From positions 1 through 10,072 of the forward strand of contig CAZUGA010000072.1 of NCBI GenBank assembly GCA_964619885.1: a stretch of DNA of 10,072 nt. Direction: 5' to 3'. Source of the stretch: CAZUGA01 sp964619885. Lineage in GTDB: Bacteria > Pseudomonadota > Gammaproteobacteria > Methylococcales > UBA1147. The notes under the pieces were generated by a model, which did not search any database, was not told the DNA's origin, and was given only the letters and a program-made list of their open reading frames with translations. Shown in pieces: positions 6,582 to 10,072 of the stretch; the stretch's first letter is position 1; the number at the start of each line of letters is the position of its first letter. Position numbers and translations under genes: made by a program.

Positions 6582-7361
6582 TTAACAGGCCTGGTCGTAT
6601 TGGCTGGTTTCTATGAATTTATGTTTTAACCAGTGTTGAATGATATGTACCAGCCATACCGGTTCATCCAGGGCAATATCATGACCGGCACTGTTATGAT
6701 GTTGATAGTCCGTATGCCATAGATGCTGCAGATAAAGGCTACAACGATAATCGACCAGGCGGTCGGCTTTGCTGGATACTATTAATATCGGTTGTGGCGG
6801 GCGGGTGCAGAGGCTGAAACCCGCGGCTGCCAATAACTGGTTTTTAATACTGGCTAAGGATATGGGATATTGCCGCTGCCAGCGTTGCCAGGAATACAGC
6901 AGTTTCGGGTTATCTATATAACGATTGGATGTCAGGTTCAAGATCACCCGCTGTCGGGCCGCACCGGATAACATTAACATTTTTATTACAGTGGGATAAA
7001 CCTGCCAGCGCAAGCGTTTATAAAATGGTGCGACTTTGCGTAAGCTGCTATTAATGATAATGGCGCAATGCACTTCGGCCGGATAACGCTGTGACCAGTC
7101 CAGGGCAATCATTCCCCCCATGGAAATGCCGATTAATACCAGTTGCTTGTGCTCGGGAATTTGTTGCCGTAGCGAATCCGTCATCTCAGAGATGCTATCC
7201 GGGCTGGTAAGCCTGTGTAAGCACCCATTGCCAGGAATATCCGGCGTCAATATTTGCGACGCAGGATATTCCTGCTGCAGAATGTCCCTGAAAGAACCCC
7301 AGTGCCGGGCTTCGCGCAATAAACCTCGAACCAATACAAAGACCGCTTGATCACTACTCAT
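6582..7361 (-). CDS. Alpha/beta hydrolase
   Basis: From the ATG at 7361 the product has 259 residues. It carries the nucleophile elbow GISMGG with Ser80, a likely acid at Asp200 (SSKADRLVD) and a catalytic His227 (SAGHDIALDEP), in the usual order of an alpha/beta hydrolase. No signal peptide is seen, so it is cytoplasmic. A longer start at 7412 is possible but overlaps the upstream gene by 59 bases. The chosen ATG is preceded by GGAAAG at eight bases and overlaps the upstream stop in ATGAGTAG, a typical translational coupling. Its substrate cannot be read from sequence. As partner of an M14 enzyme and an OlsF-like acyltransferase it could be a lipase, esterase or thioesterase in lipid turnover. 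Confidence 0.8.
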   Translation of the reverse strand: MSSDQAVFVLVRGLLREARHWGSFRDILQQEYPASQILTPDIPGNGCLHRLTSPDSISEMTDSLRQQIPEHKQLVLIGISMGGMIALDWSQRYPAEVHCAIIINSSLRKVAPFYKRLRWQVYPTVIKMLMLSGAARQRVILNLTSNRYIDNPKLLYSWQRWQRQYPISLASIKNQLLAAAGFSLCTRPPQPILIVSSKADRLVDYRCSLYLQHLWHTDYQHHNSAGHDIALDEPVWLVHIIQHWLKHKFIETSQYDQAC

Positions 7362-8364
7362 GGTACCAGCTTTCCAGAGCCTGTTTTCGAAACTCGTCAA
7401 TATTACGACCACTCAACCAGTTACTATAGGAATACGCCGCATGAAGCAGAAATTCCATCAGGACCAAATGTCTGCGCAATACCCGGTTGATGCGATGTTG
7501 TTTCATAGGGTGAAACAAACCGAGAGATTTTCGCAATTGCAGCGGATTTTTGCGTATCCAGCGCCAGGAGCCCATTTCCAGTGTCAACGGTAAGAAAATA
7601 TTATTATCTTTTAGCGATTCCTGGTACAGCAAATCCCAAAGATCGCCATGCGTAAGATAATGTTGCGATTGCGGCTCGAAATGATAGTTCTGATAGGGAT
7701 AGGTCTGCATAAACAATTTTCGCAAACAACATATTTCTCCCAAATGTTTAATCGGCTGCCTGCGGCTTTTTGCATAAGGAAACCAGATCCGGTCGTGAAA
7801 CCCGAAACCGGAATGACAATCTAGCACCAGGCTAAAGGGTGCAGGTAAAACTTCGCTACTGATAAAATCGCACAGGATTTGTGCTTCCAACTGCATCGGC
7901 TCATCGGCTTTGCCACGATACCAGGGTATTAACGGCGAAATTCTGTGACCGCCGACCAACCAGATACTTTTTTCATGACATTCGACAGAAGCATTACGCA
8001 TTAAATCAACGCCCTGACCATTGGCGCGAGTATGATTAAGCATACCGACAGGGTTAATAATAGGCACAAAGTTGATGCGCAGCCCCTGCAGTATATCAAC
8101 TAAGCTTAAGTCCCAGTTTAGTCGCTGCAGCAGCGTTTCCAAAAATGCCAGCACCACCTGACTGCCAATGCGCTCCAGGCCATGAACACCGCCGACAAAT
8201 GTCACACTGGGTAAATCTAGTGCTTGATTGCCCAGACTTAACCAATATATCGGAAAAGATTCACCGTCTGATGGTACCTGGCAAAGTACTTTGCTGGACA
8301 GATCGCTTTTGTGATAGCTTTCGATGATCGATTCAATGTGTTGAATTTCAGCTAACTGCTTCAA
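7354..8364 (-). CDS. M14-family zinc carboxypeptidase / deacylase
   Basis: The 336-residue protein shows the M14 zinc site in order: HGLE at 61-64 (His61, Glu64) and DCHSG with His184, plus a substrate-binding type Arg123 (DLMRNA) and a candidate catalytic Glu263 (TLEMGSW). M14 members remove C-terminal residues from peptides, or acyl groups from amino acids in the AstE/aspartoacylase branch. No signal peptide is seen, so cytoplasmic action is likely. The start is a TTG at 8362-8364: the frame is closed by a TAG 21 bases upstream and offers no ATG before the conserved region; GAGCGAG a few bases upstream is a weak ribosome binding site. The gene starts only 48 bp from repeat copy 2, so its original promoter or a few N-terminal codons might have been lost. 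It overlaps the alpha/beta hydrolase gene. Confidence 0.8.
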   Translation of the reverse strand: MKQLAEIQHIESIIESYHKSDLSSKVLCQVPSDGESFPIYWLSLGNQALDLPSVTFVGGVHGLERIGSQVVLAFLETLLQRLNWDLSLVDILQGLRINFVPIINPVGMLNHTRANGQGVDLMRNASVECHEKSIWLVGGHRISPLIPWYRGKADEPMQLEAQILCDFISSEVLPAPFSLVLDCHSGFGFHDRIWFPYAKSRRQPIKHLGEICCLRKLFMQTYPYQNYHFEPQSQHYLTHGDLWDLLYQESLKDNNIFLPLTLEMGSWRWIRKNPLQLRKSLGLFHPMKQHRINRVLRRHLVLMEFLLHAAYSYSNWLSGRNIDEFRKQALESWYHE

Positions 8365-8412
8365 AATGACTCGCTCTGACTAGCCCCGTCAAGCCTTCAT
8401 CCTGCAGACCTC

Positions 8413-8495
8413 TGGGCAGTCACAAATTCATACCTCGATGCGATACCAAAGACGAATTTATCTAAAAACTTCGTCTTTGAATGACAAAGCGAAGA
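8413..8495. repeat. 83-bp direct repeat, copy 2
   Basis: It matches 433-515 at 81 of 83 positions in the same orientation. Its right edge stops five bases from the pyruvate kinase stop codon, and its left edge is 48 bases from the start of the M14 gene. The identity ends sharply on both sides. It contains the pyruvate kinase terminator. Confidence 0.9.
8464..8494 (-). terminator. Intrinsic terminator of pyruvate kinase
   Basis: On the minus strand CTTCGCTTTG, loop TCATT and CAAAGACGAAG make a ten-pair stem with one bulged A, followed directly by TTTTT. It begins five bases after the pyk stop codon. A downstream TTCGTCTTTG can compete for the second arm. Confidence 0.75.
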
Positions 8496-8499
8496 CCTG

Positions 8500-9954
8500 T
8501 TAAATTTCAATAATTGTAACAGAAGGAGTGTTGAGCAAAGGATCGTGACTAAACCCACGAACTAACAAAACAAATTTCCCCGGGTCCGCGATATTCATTT
8601 CCGTGACAATACGCCTTGTAATTTGATTAGGGTTATTAATCCCGGCATCATTCGCAAGGATGGGTATAACCCCCCACAATAAATTCATGCGTCTGTACAT
8701 CTTCGGACTAGAAGTTATGCCAATTATGGGTGCTCCTGGTCTAGCGGCGCTTATGGTTGCGACGGACATTCCGCTTTGCGATACAACGACGATCGCAGCG
8801 GCATTCAAATCATAAACCAATTTGGCCGTAGCCTGTGCCAGTGCGTCACCAAATAATATCGGTTGCCCTTGTTCCATAATACGGCCCGATTCCCCTGTAC
8901 CATCTCTCGTCCAGGTATAACTTTCTGTCTGCTTCGAAATGCGCGCCATCATGTCGACAGCTTCGACCGGAAATGCACCCGCCGCGGTTTCACCCGACAA
9001 CATAACAGCATCGGCCCCAGACGATACAGCGTGCGCAATATCCGTTACTTCGGCGCGGGTCGGTCGTGAATTTTCAATCATTGACTCCAGCATTTGCGTG
9101 GCAACGATTACCGGTTTATTGACCGCCCTAGCGCGATGAACCAATTGATGCTGCGCAACCGGGACCTCTTCAGGATCCAGCTCTACCCCCAAATCTCCTC
9201 GAGCGATCATAATCCCATCGGCAGATTCCAAAATTTCTCGGCCGTTTCTTAGCGCTTCGGGCTTTTCAATTTTTGCGATAATTCCAGTTTCTCTATTCTG
9301 TTCATCGACCAACGTACGCAATTCCAACAAATCTGCTGCGGATCTGACAAACGAAAGAGCAAAAAAGTCGACGCCCAGATCTAACATAAAAGATGCATCC
9401 AATCGATCTTTCTCAGTCAATGCCGGAGATGAAACATTGACACCAGGCAGGTTTATTCCTTTAAAATCGGTCAATACGCCCCCATGGATAACTTTACAGA
9501 CTATTTCCGTATCATCGATTTCTACCACGGCAATTTCCATAACACCATCGGCGAGAAGTATCCGATCACCCACCTTTAAATCTTGAGCCAATGCACCATA
9601 CTGAGATGGTATGAGTCCAGGTTCTCCAATCACATCTCGCACGGTCACAGTAACCATGCTGTCATTTTTTAGGTCTATACCCGCATCGCGAAAACACCCT
9701 GTTCGAATTTTTGGTCCACATAAATCAGCAAGAACAGCAACCGGCTTTTCAATGGATTTAGCAATTCTGCGGACTCGTTCGTAGTACTCGCGGTGTATTT
9801 CATGATTTCCGTGCGACATATTGAGTCTAACGAGATCAACGCCAGCATGAAGAAGGCCCATTACGGAATCGTCAGAATTCGATGCAGGCCCCAAAGTCGC
9901 AATAATTTTAGTCCGTCGATCCTGCAATAGACTAAATTTTGTTTTAATAGTCAT
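8500..9954 (-). CDS. pyk: Pyruvate kinase
   Basis: The 484-residue enzyme converts phosphoenolpyruvate and ADP to pyruvate and ATP, the last step of glycolysis, in the cytoplasm. The A domain shows TKIIATLGPAS at 15-25, NMSHG at 45-49, GPKIRTG at 80-86, the catalytic lysine in IAKIEKP (Lys228), and metal- and phosphate-binding MIARGDLGVE at 249-258 and ATQMLESM at 285-292. The B domain lies roughly at 87-170 and the allosteric C domain from about 355 to the end. Length and all motifs are complete, so it should be active. DLCGPKIR has Cys where many relatives have Gln. No clear ribosome binding site precedes the ATG at 9954. The IS-like end begins 66 bp upstream, so its native promoter may have been displaced. 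It is single, with its own terminator. Confidence 0.95.
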   Translation of the reverse strand: MTIKTKFSLLQDRRTKIIATLGPASNSDDSVMGLLHAGVDLVRLNMSHGNHEIHREYYERVRRIAKSIEKPVAVLADLCGPKIRTGCFRDAGIDLKNDSMVTVTVRDVIGEPGLIPSQYGALAQDLKVGDRILLADGVMEIAVVEIDDTEIVCKVIHGGVLTDFKGINLPGVNVSSPALTEKDRLDASFMLDLGVDFFALSFVRSAADLLELRTLVDEQNRETGIIAKIEKPEALRNGREILESADGIMIARGDLGVELDPEEVPVAQHQLVHRARAVNKPVIVATQMLESMIENSRPTRAEVTDIAHAVSSGADAVMLSGETAAGAFPVEAVDMMARISKQTESYTWTRDGTGESGRIMEQGQPILFGDALAQATAKLVYDLNAAAIVVVSQSGMSVATISAARPGAPIIGITSSPKMYRRMNLLWGVIPILANDAGINNPNQITRRIVTEMNIADPGKFVLLVRGFSHDPLLNTPSVTIIEI

Positions 9955-10009
9955 GATGGTGTAAACGGCATGGATTCCTAATCTGAGTTTGAATAGAGAA
10001 ATCTATTAA

Positions 10010-10039
10010 ATTAGATAGAACCTGAATCCGTGACTTCAA
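10010..10039 (-). promoter_or_regulatory. Possible hybrid promoter for pyk (IS-end -35, resident -10)
   Basis: On the minus strand TTGAAG (10039-10034) lies in the IS-like inverted repeat. It is 18 bases from TCTAAT (10015-10010), which lies in resident DNA and matches the -10 consensus at five of six positions. The predicted start would leave a leader of about 48 bases before the pyk ATG. The -35 matches consensus at four of six positions, so strength is uncertain. Confidence 0.35.
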
Positions 10040-10072
10040 CCCCGGACAAAGGGTCTAAAGCACTGAAAAAGA
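10020..10072. mobile_element. Putative outer end of an insertion sequence entering from the right edge
   Basis: CCTGAATCCGTGACTTC begins at 10021 and is the reverse complement of the core at 34-50. The sequence further right (to 10072) has no match at the left copy. This is compatible with the other end of the same IS family, with its body lying to the right of the window. No transposase coding sequence can be identified in the 50 bases available. Confidence 0.45.

Noticed and set aside
7362..7412. Upstream start of the alpha/beta hydrolase giving 17 more residues
   Set aside because: It would overlap the M14 gene by 59 bases and lacks a better ribosome binding site; the ATG at 7361 has one and the classic overlapping stop.

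Overview
The window reads as chromosome of a Gram-negative bacterium, most likely a free-living aerobic gammaproteobacterium. The evidence is an EAL/HDOD-type signalling fragment, a Sec-exported lipoprotein cytochrome, an OlsF-type two-domain acyltransferase and a proteobacterial-type pyruvate kinase. A Methylococcales-like host is possible, but the sequence alone does not settle it. I see no rRNA, tRNA, CRISPR array, integrase or complete transposase gene.

Layout from left to right: (1) 1-52 looks like the outer end of an insertion sequence whose body lies off the window. (2) 53-394 is the C-terminal remnant of a YuxH-like HDOD protein, cut at that junction. (3) 433-515 is the first copy of an 83-bp repeat, followed by about 425 bp without a convincing gene. 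(4) 941-4344 holds two exported proteins on the plus strand, a PhoX/DUF839-like beta-propeller protein and a diheme cytochrome c lipoprotein. A strong terminator separates them, and two related palindromes precede the cytochrome gene. (5) 4674-8364 is a minus-strand block, transcribed in the order M14-type zinc carboxypeptidase/deacylase, alpha/beta hydrolase (translationally coupled), then an OlsF-like acyltransferase with its own good candidate PhoB-dependent promoter. (6) 8413-8495 is the second copy of the 83-bp repeat, which here acts as the intrinsic terminator of pyruvate kinase. (7) 8500-9954 is pyruvate kinase on the minus strand. (8) From about 10020 to the end is a sequence matching the left-hand IS-like end in inverted orientation.

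Two nested repeat pairs are the main structural surprise. The outer pair (32-52 and 10020-10040, inverted, 20 of 21 bases identical) looks like the two ends of one insertion sequence family, facing outward from the window. The inner pair (433-515 and 8413-8495, direct, 81 of 83 identical, exactly 7980 bp apart) brackets the accessory cargo and separates it from the truncated HDOD gene and from pyk. The cargo has a common flavour of phosphate stress and envelope function: a PhoX-like secreted protein, a phosphorus-free lipid synthase candidate behind a Pho-box-like site, hydrolases and an envelope cytochrome. This is consistent with an accessory membrane-remodelling or phosphate-scavenging island, but that is an inference.
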